Assembly: GCA_040414675.1 (NCBI GenBank)
Contig: JBEDUN010000021.1
Location: forward strand, 62,001 to 126,000
DNA: 64,000 nucleotides
Direction: 5' to 3'
Origin: JARBAU01 sp040414675
GTDB lineage: Archaea > Thermoproteota > Nitrososphaeria > Nitrososphaerales > Nitrososphaeraceae
Part shown: positions 19,141 through 28,467 of the stretch, one piece after another
Layout: each line of letters begins with the position of its first letter
Numbering within the stretch: the stretch's first letter is position 1
Notes under the pieces: model-generated
The model's database searches: none
The model's input: the letters and a program-made list of their open reading frames with translations, nothing else
Told to the model about the DNA's origin: nothing
Program-made: the position numbers and the translations under genes

Positions 19141-19659
19141 ATGAATTTAAGAAAAGCAACCAATTCGACAGCAGTATTAGTAGTAATTGCGTTGATAGCT
19201 GCCATGATTGCAGGGAGTACTATGTCCAGTCTTTCCCCCAAGTTGGTTTATGCTCAAGTAAATGAAAAATTTTCTGCGAAATTGTCTGGTAGTAATGAAG
19301 TTCCACCCAAAAATACAAAAGGTACTGGAACTGCCGAATTTAACGTAAGCAGCGATCAAAAGAGTATTAAATATACTATAGATGTTCAGAATATGGATAA
19401 AGTAACTATGGCACATATACATCAAGGCAAGCAAGGAGTGAATGGTCCAGTCGTAGTGGTCTTATATAAGGGAACAACACCAACTGGAATAAAGAATGGA
19501 GCATTGGCGCAAGGTAGTATCACAGCTAGCCAGTTGGAAGGTATATTAAAAGGTAAACAAATTTCAGACCTTGTAAACATGATTAAATCCGGTGACGCTT
19601 ACGCAAATGTTCATACTGAACAGAATCCAAAAGGAGAAATCAGAGGACAGATATCCTAA
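19141..19659 (+). CDS. Secreted CHRD-domain protein
   Basis: A signal peptide (LVVIALIAAMIAGSTM, cleavage near VYAQ) is followed by a CHRD domain: FSAKLSGSNEVPP, GTGTAEFNVSSDQKSIKYTI, AHIHQGKQGVNGPVVV, and the end ANVHTEQNPKGEIRGQI. CHRD modules are known from chordin and many bacterial and archaeal secreted proteins; here it should be exported, biochemical role unknown. The frame opens at 19096, but ATG 19141 is chosen: a TATA-like TATTTATATTG lies about 30 nt before it and the peptide MNLRKATN is a normal n-region. Confidence 0.85.
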   Translation: MNLRKATNSTAVLVVIALIAAMIAGSTMSSLSPKLVYAQVNEKFSAKLSGSNEVPPKNTKGTGTAEFNVSSDQKSIKYTIDVQNMDKVTMAHIHQGKQGVNGPVVVVLYKGTTPTGIKNGALAQGSITASQLEGILKGKQISDLVNMIKSGDAYANVHTEQNPKGEIRGQIS

Positions 19660-20045
19660 TGGAGGTAACACTGAAAACTTTTTAGCAAATATCTTTATTT
19701 GCTAAATAGCAAGATATGATTCGTGATTAATTTGAATTCGAAGCTTTGACTTATCTAATATTTGTTGTTACGATCAGTTGACTAAATTTAGAATAGTATT
19801 CTATTTTATTGATAACCAAACAAGGATAGCTGTGGAAATTATAATATTTGATAATATTTAATTCTTGAGGATCATGGATTATGTCAAATATTAGAGAAAT
19901 TCATAACCCGTACATGATACGAGATAGTTCAAATCGCTTAGAAAAACAAAACAAGAGTAGACGAGCCGGGGCTACTAAATTTCCATTTTGTCATGATACA
20001 TTGTTAAATTGTAAATTCATTCTACACAATGTCCTTTACTTAACC
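19660..20045. other. Intergenic spacer
   Basis: Begins with an imperfect stem (AAATATCTTTATTTGCTAAATAGC region, 19687-19711) that could aid termination of the CHRD gene; otherwise AT-rich. Confidence 0.45.
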
Positions 20046-20228
20046 TTATTCTATTGAATAGTTACATGTAATGCATGTTACAAACACCTCACCGTCAACG
20101 TGACTGAAATGTGTATTGCATGACATGCACGTATGATGCATATCATCAAAACCGTCATCCGCTACAAACTCAAAGCTCTCTAGATTTTGATTCTTGCATT
20201 TTATACAACGGCAACCACATGTCACCAT
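20046..20228 (-). CDS. Tiny zinc-ribbon protein (60 aa)
   Basis: Eight or nine cysteines arranged as CGCRCIKC at the N-terminus, CMSC in the middle and CITC near the end, enough for two zinc sites of the rubredoxin/zinc-ribbon type. It has no other domain. Such mini zinc-ribbons often bind nucleic acid or act as adaptors. The next gene on the strand (20280-20549) is 51 nt upstream and might be co-transcribed. Confidence 0.65.
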   Translation of the reverse strand: MVTCGCRCIKCKNQNLESFEFVADDGFDDMHHTCMSCNTHFSHVDGEVFVTCITCNYSIE

Positions 20229-20279
20229 CTAGTATTGCTCATTCAACATATGCATTATATATTTTAATCTAATCTCATT

Positions 20280-20549
20280 CTAAGGAAAGGGAAGCAATGA
20301 AAAAGCAATGCTATTTAAGCTATTCTGATTTCCCTTTACCTCAGAATTTGAATTTGAACAGGTAACACTGGATGGTAATATATAATTGCCACAATTATTT
20401 ACCTGAGTTACTGTCTGTGTTACTGTCTGTGTTTTCTTGTATTCTTTAGCCAATACGTTTAACTGATGTCCAATCCCAACGGTTATTATTAATAACCCTA
20501 ATATAATAACCATGATAATAGTCCTTAGCACGAATCCTTTACCTTTCAT
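20280..20549 (-). CDS. Small membrane-anchored exported protein (89 aa)
   Basis: MKGKGFVLRT then the anchor IIMVIILGLLIITVGIG near residues 11-28, followed by a Thr/Val repeat (TQTVTQTVTQ) and a region with two cysteines (NNCGNY, VTCSN). Type Ib topology, bulk outside. Function unknown. It lies just upstream of the zinc-ribbon gene on the same strand. Confidence 0.55.
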   Translation of the reverse strand: MKGKGFVLRTIIMVIILGLLIITVGIGHQLNVLAKEYKKTQTVTQTVTQVNNCGNYILPSSVTCSNSNSEVKGNQNSLNSIAFSLLPFP

Positions 20550-21072
20550 GTGTATGGCATTAAATATTATATTGTATGGTTTATCTGCATTAGGAGATAT
20601 TTTATGTCATGTTAAATCTTATATTTGTTCTATATTTCAAATAGATTATTATCTCTCATAGCATATTCTTGAAATCATGATCATTTCTTTGTTACGCATT
20701 TGTGTACTTTGACTGGCATCTATGCGAAATACATATTTTTAGACGACTTTTCTAATGTATCCAACACAGACGCCAATAATTTGACATACTCTATCCAAAA
20801 GCAATCTTCAAGGATTAATTTTGTTGTAACAGCAAAGACAGATTATATTATTTGAGATATTATATTATTATTCTTTGACTTTAGCTAGTGAATATAGCGT
20901 GGATATTCAACGATAATTTTATGATCAAATTTAATGTACTATCCTATTAAAATAGCATTAAAAAGTCGACTAGAAAGCTAAAAGGAAAAGGACGGAACTT
21001 AAATAGTAAATCTATCCCTAACATTGAGATCTTACTTCACAATAAGATGATTATAATAGTAGCGTCAAACTT
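20550..21072. other. Intergenic spacer between divergent genes
   Basis: AT-rich promoter region; no protein-like frame or repeat noted. Confidence 0.5.
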
Positions 21073-22131
21073 TTGTGTTTGATTGTGCTGTGTAGAAACT
21101 GGGAATATAAATTGAATGAAACTGACAAGAAATATCAATATATTACGCCTGAATTTGCAATATGCAAAATACTTAATGGTATGTGGCAGGTTGCGGGTGG
21201 ACACGGATATATAGATCAAGAGTTGGCCCTAGCAGACATGATAAAATATCATGATGCAGGTTTAAAAAGCTGGGATCTCGCAGACATTTACGGTCCAGCA
21301 GAAGACTTCATAGGTATATTTAGAGGAAGACTATCTACATCGAGAGGCATTAAAGAGATGGATACGATCCAGGCTTTAACAAAATGGGTGCCTCAGCCGA
21401 TGCATATTACTCGTTCCATAACTAAAGAAAATATACAAAGATCGATTCGTAGAATGAATGTGAGCTCCTTGGACTTGCTTCAGTTCCATTGGTGGGACTA
21501 TAACAATCCGTATTATATGGATGCACTCAGATATCTATTCGATCTCAAGGATGAACAATTGATAAGGAATATTGGACTTACAAATTTTGATACTGAAAGG
21601 CTACAAATCATAACAGATTCAAATCTAACTATTGTCTCTAATCAGATTCAGTATTCAATCATTGATAGGAGACCAGAGGTAAAAATGATACCATTTTGTA
21701 TTGCACACAGAATCAGTATCCTTGCATACGGAACTATTTGTGGTGGGCTGATCTCCGAACGATATTTAGGAAGGGCAGAGCCGCTAGGCGCAGAGTTAAA
21801 CACAATGAGCTTGCGTAAATATAAACGTATGATAGACGCTTGGGGTGGATGGAGATTATTTCAAGAGTTACTATCAAATCTCAATAGGATCGCACAAAAG
21901 CATAATGTGAGCATATCAAATGTAGCAACTCGCTACATTCTTGATAAGCAGGGAGTAGCGGGGGTTATTATAGGGTCAAGGCTTGGGATAGTCGATCATA
22001 TAAGTGATAATAAGCAAGTATTTGATCTTGGTTTGGACAAATCGGATCTCGATGCCATAGATCGTGTCTGTAAAAAATCAAACAACTTGTTTGAGAGAAT
22101 CGGCGATTGTGGAGACGAGTATAGATCGTGA
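21073..22131 (+). CDS. Aldo/keto reductase
   Basis: A TIM-barrel NAD(P)H-dependent oxidoreductase. Catalytic tetrad positions are visible: Asp and Tyr in SWDLADIYGPAE, Lys in ALTKW, His in LLQFHWWDY. Further hallmarks are IRNIGLTNFDTERL, ILAYGTICGGLI and GVAGVIIGSRLG (NADP-binding end). At 352 aa it fits the family. The first possible start is TTG 21073, with later TTG/GTG options up to about 21112; no ATG fits, so the exact start is open. Substrate unknown; AKRs of this branch reduce aldehydes and sugar ketones. Confidence 0.85.
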   Translation: MCLIVLCRNWEYKLNETDKKYQYITPEFAICKILNGMWQVAGGHGYIDQELALADMIKYHDAGLKSWDLADIYGPAEDFIGIFRGRLSTSRGIKEMDTIQALTKWVPQPMHITRSITKENIQRSIRRMNVSSLDLLQFHWWDYNNPYYMDALRYLFDLKDEQLIRNIGLTNFDTERLQIITDSNLTIVSNQIQYSIIDRRPEVKMIPFCIAHRISILAYGTICGGLISERYLGRAEPLGAELNTMSLRKYKRMIDAWGGWRLFQELLSNLNRIAQKHNVSISNVATRYILDKQGVAGVIIGSRLGIVDHISDNKQVFDLGLDKSDLDAIDRVCKKSNNLFERIGDCGDEYRS

Positions 22132-22475
22132 TCGTGAATAATTGGGAATACCAAACATGTGATCTGGAATAGTTTGGAGTTATGTATAGGAAACTACAGT
22201 TTATGGTCACCTCATACCCTCTTACCTGCGATGATAAATGACATTGTGTGCGATATCGTGGGTATATTAGATCAGTCTGTTTCTTTAACTACCAATCATC
22301 TTATACAAAATCTTTACTGAGGATCAATCGAAGGTCTGATGTCTAGCGATAGTGAGTTCTTCAAATCATCATAAATAACCACATAATAGCCGATAGATAC
22401 TTACCTCCCCCTCCCTCCCCAAGCCAGTGTCCATATTATTAATACCAGTACATGGATAAATCAAAATAGAAAAAA
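22132..22475. other. radA upstream region with C-rich tract
   Basis: Contains CCTCCCCCTCCCTCCCC at 22404-22420, a G-quadruplex-capable sequence on the minus strand, 56-72 nt before the radA ATG. No other feature seen. Confidence 0.55.
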
Positions 22476-23579
22476 ATGGTAGAGAAGAAATCACATATTG
22501 AAAACGAACTTGATAATAATAATAACGATGTTAATGAGGATATTATAAGAATGAACCCAAGCACAGAAACTCCAATTGATTTAGAGATTCAAGATATTGA
22601 AGGAATTGGCCCAACTACGGCAAAAAAATTGAAGGATGCAGGCATTATCTCAGTGATGGATTTAGCCGTGGCAAGTGCAGATGAATTAGCTGTAGAAATC
22701 AATGCTTCTAAAGATAGCGCGGCAGCGTTCATTATGGCTGCTCAAAAGCTATTGAGAGACTCTAATGTCTTAGAAAAGGAATTCATAACTGCGGATGCTG
22801 CTCTTGAGAAAAGAAGATCTATGTTACGTTGCTCTACAGGTTCCAAAGTTCTAGATGAGCTGCTATTAGGAGGAATTGAGACACAAGCAGTCACAGAATT
22901 CTACGGAGAATTTGGCTCAGGTAAATCGCAAATATGTCACACCTTGTGTGCAATAGCTAGACAACCCACAGAAGCGTCTGGATTAGATAGTAATGTAATC
23001 TATATAGATACAGAGGGAACATTTAGGCCAGAAAGACTAAATCAGATAGCTAGAGCGAGAAATTTTGATCCAACGCATGTACTAAAAAGTGTTGCAGTAT
23101 GTAAAGTATACAATAGTTCACACTTGGAATTGATAATAAAAGATTTGGGTAAATATATCAATGATTTTAAGGCAAAGTTGGTTATAATAGACAGCATAAT
23201 TTCACTTCATAGAGCAGAGTTTTCTGGGAGGGGAACGTTGGCGGACAGACAACAGAGACTCAATTCAATTTTGCATAAGCTAATCAGACTTTCAGAGATA
23301 TACAATATTGCCATAGTTATAACTAACCAGGTCCAATCATCACCAGATACCTTTTTTGGAGATCCTACAAAAGCAGCTGGTGGAAATGTTTTAGGGCATG
23401 CTTCAACATATAGAATATATCTTCGAAAATCAGGCGAGAACAGAGTAGCAAAGATGATAGATTCACCATACCATCCTTACTCAGACGTAAGATTTACTGT
23501 AACCGAAAAAGGCACCGATGACATAGAAGATGTAAAGAAGAATAGCAAGAAAACTTCTAAGGACGAAATCTTCGAGTAA
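22476..23579 (+). CDS. radA: DNA repair and recombination protein RadA
   Basis: The archaeal Rad51/RecA homologue: forms ATP-dependent filaments on single-stranded DNA and drives strand exchange. After an acidic Asn-rich N-terminus (1-35) comes a helix-hairpin-helix region (about 38-75, IEGIGPTTAKKLKDAG). Walker A GEFGSGKS is at 144-151, Walker B LVIIDS at 235-240, and loop regions L1/L2 follow (RGTLADRQQR; FFGDPTKAAGGN). The C-terminus is charged. Length of 367 aa is slightly above the usual 320-350 owing to the N-terminal tail. A C-rich tract lies 56-72 nt upstream. truD follows 153 nt downstream. Confidence 0.96.
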   Translation: MVEKKSHIENELDNNNNDVNEDIIRMNPSTETPIDLEIQDIEGIGPTTAKKLKDAGIISVMDLAVASADELAVEINASKDSAAAFIMAAQKLLRDSNVLEKEFITADAALEKRRSMLRCSTGSKVLDELLLGGIETQAVTEFYGEFGSGKSQICHTLCAIARQPTEASGLDSNVIYIDTEGTFRPERLNQIARARNFDPTHVLKSVAVCKVYNSSHLELIIKDLGKYINDFKAKLVIIDSIISLHRAEFSGRGTLADRQQRLNSILHKLIRLSEIYNIAIVITNQVQSSPDTFFGDPTKAAGGNVLGHASTYRIYLRKSGENRVAKMIDSPYHPYSDVRFTVTEKGTDDIEDVKKNSKKTSKDEIFE

Positions 23580-23732
23580 AGCGCGTCCGTCGTTATCACA
23601 GACAACAAATCAAATCAAAGCATCCAGGATATTAAATTCAATATTAATTAACATGTATAAAAGTTAGTGATATAACTATTATTTGTCATCTGTAGTGTCA
23701 AGTACTTTTTATGTGATTAACTAACGAATTGT

Positions 23733-24989
23733 TTGGTGTTAGAATCTCCAAATATTGATAAACAAGCCGGAATCCAATATTACTGTACTAAATTTAAGGG
23801 GATTGGTGGTTCAATAAAAAATAGCAATGAGAATTTCAAGGTGTCTGAAGTAGTAGATAAACGATTTCTAGAAAACTTATCATCTAATCAAGACGTGATA
23901 TTCAGATATCCAATTTACACGTTAGAGAAAAATAACATAGATTCAAACCACGCCTTAATTGAAATTGAAAGGAAGTTAGGAATTCGGCTAAAAATCATGG
24001 GAATTAAAGATGCCAAAGCACACACTATGCAATATGTAAGTTCTGAGCAAACAAAAAAGCTCCCAAGGATAGCGAAGACACAAAATACCATGATAACTCT
24101 TTTAGGTTTCAGTAGAAGGCCACTGAAAAAATCTATACTTGGTGGAAATCATTTTGTTATAACGATCGAAAAACCAAGATCTTCCGACGTCTCATCGTTT
24201 ATGCAAGAAATCACGAAAGTTGCTAATTTTTATGGATTGCAAAGATTTGGAAGAGAGAGATTGGTGACTCATCTAGTTGGAAAGGAAATTGTCAAGCGAA
24301 ATTTCAGAAAAGCAATAGAACTATTGCTGGCATATACAACTGAATACGACTCTGAAGTTAGCAAGGAGATTAGAAAAAAGCTGCGGGATCCAGCAAACTT
24401 TCCTTACATTTACAAACAACTGCCAAAATGGATGGACATAGAATTTATGATGTTATCCGCATTGGTAAAAGGAAAAGAATCAATATCTGTGCTCAGATCT
24501 ATTCCCATATCAATCCGTAGACTCTTCGTTCAAGCATATCAAGCTTATCTTTTCAATAAATGTTTAAGCATTGCAATTATGAATGGGGAAGAGATTTCTG
24601 TTCCTAAACACGGAGACTTATGCTTTGAGTTAGAGGAAGATAATATTTTCGGGAAGGTACGAAAATTTAATCAATCTGTTGATCACATGTCAAAACTTGT
24701 TCCAGCAATAAGAATGGCAGGTTATACGTTCCAACCGGGCAAAGGAAGATTCGAAATGATTACAAATAATATTCTAAAAGAGGAAGGTATTCAACCAAGG
24801 GATTTTTATATTAGAGAAATGGATGAGCTAAGTGCACAAGGAGGATTCAGACAAGCGCCTCTACTTTGCAGAGATTTCCACTATTTCAATTCATTAGTTT
24901 TATCGTTTAAACTGTCAGCAGGCTCATATGCTACAATACTACTTAGAGAAATAATGAAGCCGCTTGATCCTATAAAGTCGGGATTTTAG
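23733..24989 (+). CDS. truD: tRNA pseudouridine(13) synthase TruD
   Basis: Isomerises U13 (or a nearby uridine) in tRNA to pseudouridine. Family motifs are present: NENFKVSEV near 32-40, catalytic Asp93 in MGIKDAKAHTMQ, YGLQRFGRER near 165-175, and FVQAYQAYLFNKCLS in the TRUD insert. The frame starts with TTG 23733 or GTG 23736; no ATG is available upstream, so one of these is used. At 418 aa it is typical of archaeal TruD. Same direction as radA but with a 153-nt gap, so likely its own transcript. Confidence 0.92.
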   Translation: MVLESPNIDKQAGIQYYCTKFKGIGGSIKNSNENFKVSEVVDKRFLENLSSNQDVIFRYPIYTLEKNNIDSNHALIEIERKLGIRLKIMGIKDAKAHTMQYVSSEQTKKLPRIAKTQNTMITLLGFSRRPLKKSILGGNHFVITIEKPRSSDVSSFMQEITKVANFYGLQRFGRERLVTHLVGKEIVKRNFRKAIELLLAYTTEYDSEVSKEIRKKLRDPANFPYIYKQLPKWMDIEFMMLSALVKGKESISVLRSIPISIRRLFVQAYQAYLFNKCLSIAIMNGEEISVPKHGDLCFELEEDNIFGKVRKFNQSVDHMSKLVPAIRMAGYTFQPGKGRFEMITNNILKEEGIQPRDFYIREMDELSAQGGFRQAPLLCRDFHYFNSLVLSFKLSAGSYATILLREIMKPLDPIKSGF

Positions 24990-25175
24990 TAAAGTGTACC
25001 ATAATTTCATACAATGTTTTATCAAATAACACATTATTATATGGTGTGAAATTGCAGATTATTTAATGAATTATATAATTATAATAATTGTTTATTTGAT
25101 TTTTTGATTGTTAGTTTTGCATTGGCAGTTATTCAAATCATTGGCATTGGTTCTTACACATTTTTTATCTGGCAA

Positions 25176-26045
25176 TTATTCCCTAATTGCACCTAGTGTT
25201 AATCCTCTGATCATTTGTTTCTGAAATACAAGCATAAGTACCAAAACAGGAATAATAGCAAGGGTGATTCCAGCAGTTAAATATCCCCATTCTATTCGAT
25301 ATAATGATATGAATTGATAAAGAGCAACCTGAAACACCATTGAGTCAGGCCTATTAGCCAATACGATAGGAAGTATGAATTCGTTCCATGAAAATCGAAA
25401 GGCCAATACAGCCGCGATGGCAAACCCAGGCATGGATAAGGGCATAGTAATTCGTCTCAATACTCCTAATCTTGAACAACCGTCAATCAATGCGGATTCT
25501 TCTAAATCTTTTGGTATAGTTTCAAAATAATTTTTCAATAGCAGTATGTTCAGCGGTATGATAAGGATCTGGAAGGTTAGAATCAAAGCCAACGAAGAAT
25601 TTAGCAGTCCTGCTGATGATAGCATAGTGTACAATGGAATTATGTTTATGACCACAGGTATCATGAATAGGCCCAATATCACGCTCATAATCAAATTCTT
25701 TGCTTTGAATTCAAATCTTGCAAATGCATATCCTCCTAACGCACTTACTGCAACACTTAAGACTGTACTGCCTATACTCACGATGAAACTATTCATAAGA
25801 CTATGTACTAAACCCGGATCTGTCAACACAAACTTGTAATTGTCAAGTGTTGCATTTTCTGGTAGAAATTTTGGGGGAAAACTAATTGACTCCTCGTTTC
25901 TTTTAAATGATGTAGAAAACACCCAAACAAGCGGAGCAATGGTAAGGAACAAAAAGATTGCAATTAATGCATATATTAATGTCCTTTCTGCGAAGAACCA
26001 AACACGATTATTTCTAACTGTTACTTTTTGCATAGCCTCAATCAT
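25176..26045 (-). CDS. Carbohydrate ABC transporter permease, MalG/UgpE type
   Basis: Inner component of a CUT1-family importer. About six hydrophobic helices and the EAA loop LEESALIDGCSRLGVLRRI...P that contacts the ATPase. The tail LTLGAIRE ending with GAIxE is typical of MalG-type permeases. Its ATG overlaps the stop of the upstream malF-like gene by 4 nt, so the two are translationally coupled. 289 aa is normal. Substrate cannot be fixed from the permease. Confidence 0.92.
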   Translation of the reverse strand: MIEAMQKVTVRNNRVWFFAERTLIYALIAIFLFLTIAPLVWVFSTSFKRNEESISFPPKFLPENATLDNYKFVLTDPGLVHSLMNSFIVSIGSTVLSVAVSALGGYAFARFEFKAKNLIMSVILGLFMIPVVINIIPLYTMLSSAGLLNSSLALILTFQILIIPLNILLLKNYFETIPKDLEESALIDGCSRLGVLRRITMPLSMPGFAIAAVLAFRFSWNEFILPIVLANRPDSMVFQVALYQFISLYRIEWGYLTAGITLAIIPVLVLMLVFQKQMIRGLTLGAIRE

Positions 26046-26908
26046 CTTCTAAAAAGTTTCAGGTAAACAAAAGCAACTGCTATATTAATTACGATTAGGA
26101 TTAATCCAGCGGCTGCTCCCTTGGAAAGAAGTCCGAATTCAAATGCCTGCCTATACATGTAAAGAGATGCAGTAGTACTGGCAAATAGTGGCCCACCTCC
26201 AGTCATGACTAGTTGCAAGTCAAAGAAGTTTACCGACCACATCGTAATCAGAATGAGATTTATCACGATAAAAGGTCGAAGTAGGGGAAGTGTAATGTGC
26301 CGAAAGGATCTTAATTTTGTTGCTCCGTCTATCACTGCTGCCTCATATATAGAAGGATTTATTGAAAAGAGCCCAGCTGTGATAAAGAGCATTGTAAAGG
26401 GGGTCCCATACCACATATTGGCCAATACCAATGACCAAATCACAATATTGGGATCGGTGAGCCATCCAACTGGCTGTAGACCTATTTGTTGAAGTATATA
26501 ATTTAGAATTCCAAAATTATAGTCTAAAATGAATTTGAACGAAAATGCTGCTATGACAGCAGATATAGTCCATGGTATAACAAAGATCGCCCGGAATACC
26601 CCTGCGGCTCGCACTTTCTGACTTAGAATTACTGCCATGAGCATTCCTAAGGCAAACTGCGTAGCGACTGACCCTGCAACGAAGAGAACGGTAATTTTTA
26701 GAGATGTATAAAAATTTGGGTCACTAAATAAATCAATAAAGTTCTTCCATCCGGTATATTCCCAATTCTTTAGAATCGTAATAAAAGAAACATCATGAAA
26801 TGAAATGTAAATATTCCAAAAAAGCGGGAATATCAAAAATACCAGTAGTATCGCAAACGCAGGCGTAAGGAAAAGGTATGGCTCAGCCTTTGCAAGAATA
26901 TTTGACAT
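26042..26908 (-). CDS. Carbohydrate ABC transporter permease, MalF/UgpA type
   Basis: Partner permease of the 25.2 kb gene. Six hydrophobic helices; the EAA loop is YEAAVIDGATKLRSFRHITLP. It lacks the large periplasmic P2 domain of enteric MalF and, at 288 aa, matches the short UgpA/LacF/TreF type. It starts 34 nt after the binding-protein gene and overlaps the next permease by 4 nt, giving the operon binding protein - permease - permease. Confidence 0.92.
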   Translation of the reverse strand: MSNILAKAEPYLFLTPAFAILLVFLIFPLFWNIYISFHDVSFITILKNWEYTGWKNFIDLFSDPNFYTSLKITVLFVAGSVATQFALGMLMAVILSQKVRAAGVFRAIFVIPWTISAVIAAFSFKFILDYNFGILNYILQQIGLQPVGWLTDPNIVIWSLVLANMWYGTPFTMLFITAGLFSINPSIYEAAVIDGATKLRSFRHITLPLLRPFIVINLILITMWSVNFFDLQLVMTGGGPLFASTTASLYMYRQAFEFGLLSKGAAAGLILIVINIAVAFVYLKLFRR

Positions 26909-26942
26909 GTTCAGAAAAAGTTATTGAGGCTCTACAGTTTCG

Positions 26943-28265
26943 TTACCAACCTAAGACTTTAGCTGACTTCGCAGCGGCATCATTAAGAGCTTGCTTTGGA
27001 TCCTTCATACCATAATATACTTCATCGATTGCTTGCTTGATATTATCAGCTATCTGTGGATATTCTGGTATATTAGGTCTACTATGCGCAGTAGGGATCA
27101 TTGATATCATTTCCTTATAATACGGAATAGATGCATTCATCTTGGCTGCATAGGGACCTTCTCCAATTGGTTTCTGAGTTGGAAGATACCCTTCTTTCTG
27201 AAGCATAGGGGTAAGTACACCTGGATCAACCATAGTAGTTAATAATTCCCAAGCAAGATCTTTATTTTGTGAGGTTTGAGGGACACTCAAAATCCAGCCG
27301 CCCATCATTGATGTACTTTTAGTGCCCTTGTTTGGGACTGGAAATTCTGGCAACATTCCAACCTTCTGGGTTAATGTCGGCCACTGATCACGAGGAAATG
27401 TCCCAAGCAACCAGGAACCTTCTAACATCACTGCGAACTTTCTATCTGCAAATTCCTGGCCCCAAAAATGGTTCACTTGTGGCTTTATCCCTGCATCCAC
27501 TTGTTGCTTTAGAAATCCTAGCGCCTTTATGCCTTGTGTACTATTAAATGCAGGATACCAGTATGTACCCTTAGTTGGATGTCCACTTTTCTGCTTAAGT
27601 ATATCTCCACCCAACATCCATAGATAAGGATACCACATATCTGGAGAATGGCTAGCGCCTACAAGATGCATTGATTGAATCCCTTGACTTTTCAATGAAT
27701 TACTGAGTGCTTTTGAACCAGCAAGATAACCATCCCATGTCTGTAAAGTCTCTGGGTTGACGCCTGCTTTGTTCAATAGGTCTTTCCAATACCACATAGA
27801 CCTGATGTCAGTCCAAGCCCAGATGCCGTAGACTTTGCCGTTATATTTACCTCCCTCCCAATTTGTTGGATACCAATCACTTTGCCTTCCCCAAGTCTTT
27901 GCTCGATCTGAAAGATCAGTCAAGAACCCACCCTGAGCAAATTCACCAAGCCAGATTTGATCAGCAGAAATAAGATCTATCGGAGTTTTGCCAGCCATTG
28001 CTGTTAAAATTTGGGTCCTAGTGGCGTCGTATGGTAAAACCCTATAATCTAATTTAATATCAAGTTCAGGGTGTTTCACCTTTAATTTTTGAAGCGCGGC
28101 ATTAAACAAGACATCCCATCTGTCTTTCGGTTCTGCCACTATAGCAGTGAGTGTGACTTGTTTTTTTTGCGCGGAAACTGGAATAACAAAACTCGAAGTC
28201 ATCGTAAAAACTAGAGATATAATTAGAAAAAGAGCAGTAAGCGTAACTCTTTTATTCATATTCAT
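26943..28265 (-). CDS. Extracellular solute-binding protein, family 1 (carbohydrate type)
   Basis: Captures the substrate outside the membrane for the adjoining importer. Signal peptide near residues 1-33 (LTALFLIISLVFTMTSSFV, cleavage near VSAQ). Family features include VDLISADQIWLGEFAQGG-type ligand loop (here PIDLISADQIWLG), YGIWAWTDIRSMWYWKDLL, GSWLLGTFP and the long helical C-terminus with AWELLTTMVDP. Aromatic residues Trp/Tyr are abundant, as in sugar or glycoside binders (trehalose/maltose-like). 440 aa is normal. First gene of the operon, divergent from the ATPase. Confidence 0.9.
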   Translation of the reverse strand: MNMNKRVTLTALFLIISLVFTMTSSFVIPVSAQKKQVTLTAIVAEPKDRWDVLFNAALQKLKVKHPELDIKLDYRVLPYDATRTQILTAMAGKTPIDLISADQIWLGEFAQGGFLTDLSDRAKTWGRQSDWYPTNWEGGKYNGKVYGIWAWTDIRSMWYWKDLLNKAGVNPETLQTWDGYLAGSKALSNSLKSQGIQSMHLVGASHSPDMWYPYLWMLGGDILKQKSGHPTKGTYWYPAFNSTQGIKALGFLKQQVDAGIKPQVNHFWGQEFADRKFAVMLEGSWLLGTFPRDQWPTLTQKVGMLPEFPVPNKGTKSTSMMGGWILSVPQTSQNKDLAWELLTTMVDPGVLTPMLQKEGYLPTQKPIGEGPYAAKMNASIPYYKEMISMIPTAHSRPNIPEYPQIADNIKQAIDEVYYGMKDPKQALNDAAAKSAKVLGW

Positions 28266-28467
28266 TGAGACACTTCAAGACAATATAGCTTTTAAGTGTT
28301 ATTACCTATCTTGGCTTAGATCTTTATTCTGTACGGTCAAAAATGTACGTGACTTAGGCAGGATAAATATCCAGTCTATTATTTAGACAAGATTGGTATA
28401 AAAAAGATCACAATATGAGAAGATTAATATCTTACTAAGAAAGATCGTCTCATGCAACAGATTTGTT
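28266..28467. promoter_or_regulatory. Divergent promoter region of the sugar-type ABC importer
   Basis: 202 nt between the binding-protein gene (minus) and ATPase gene (plus). A TATA-like GTATAAAAAA lies near 28395-28404 for the plus strand. The arrangement suggests shared control of both halves of one transporter; no convincing operator repeat was identified. Confidence 0.45.
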
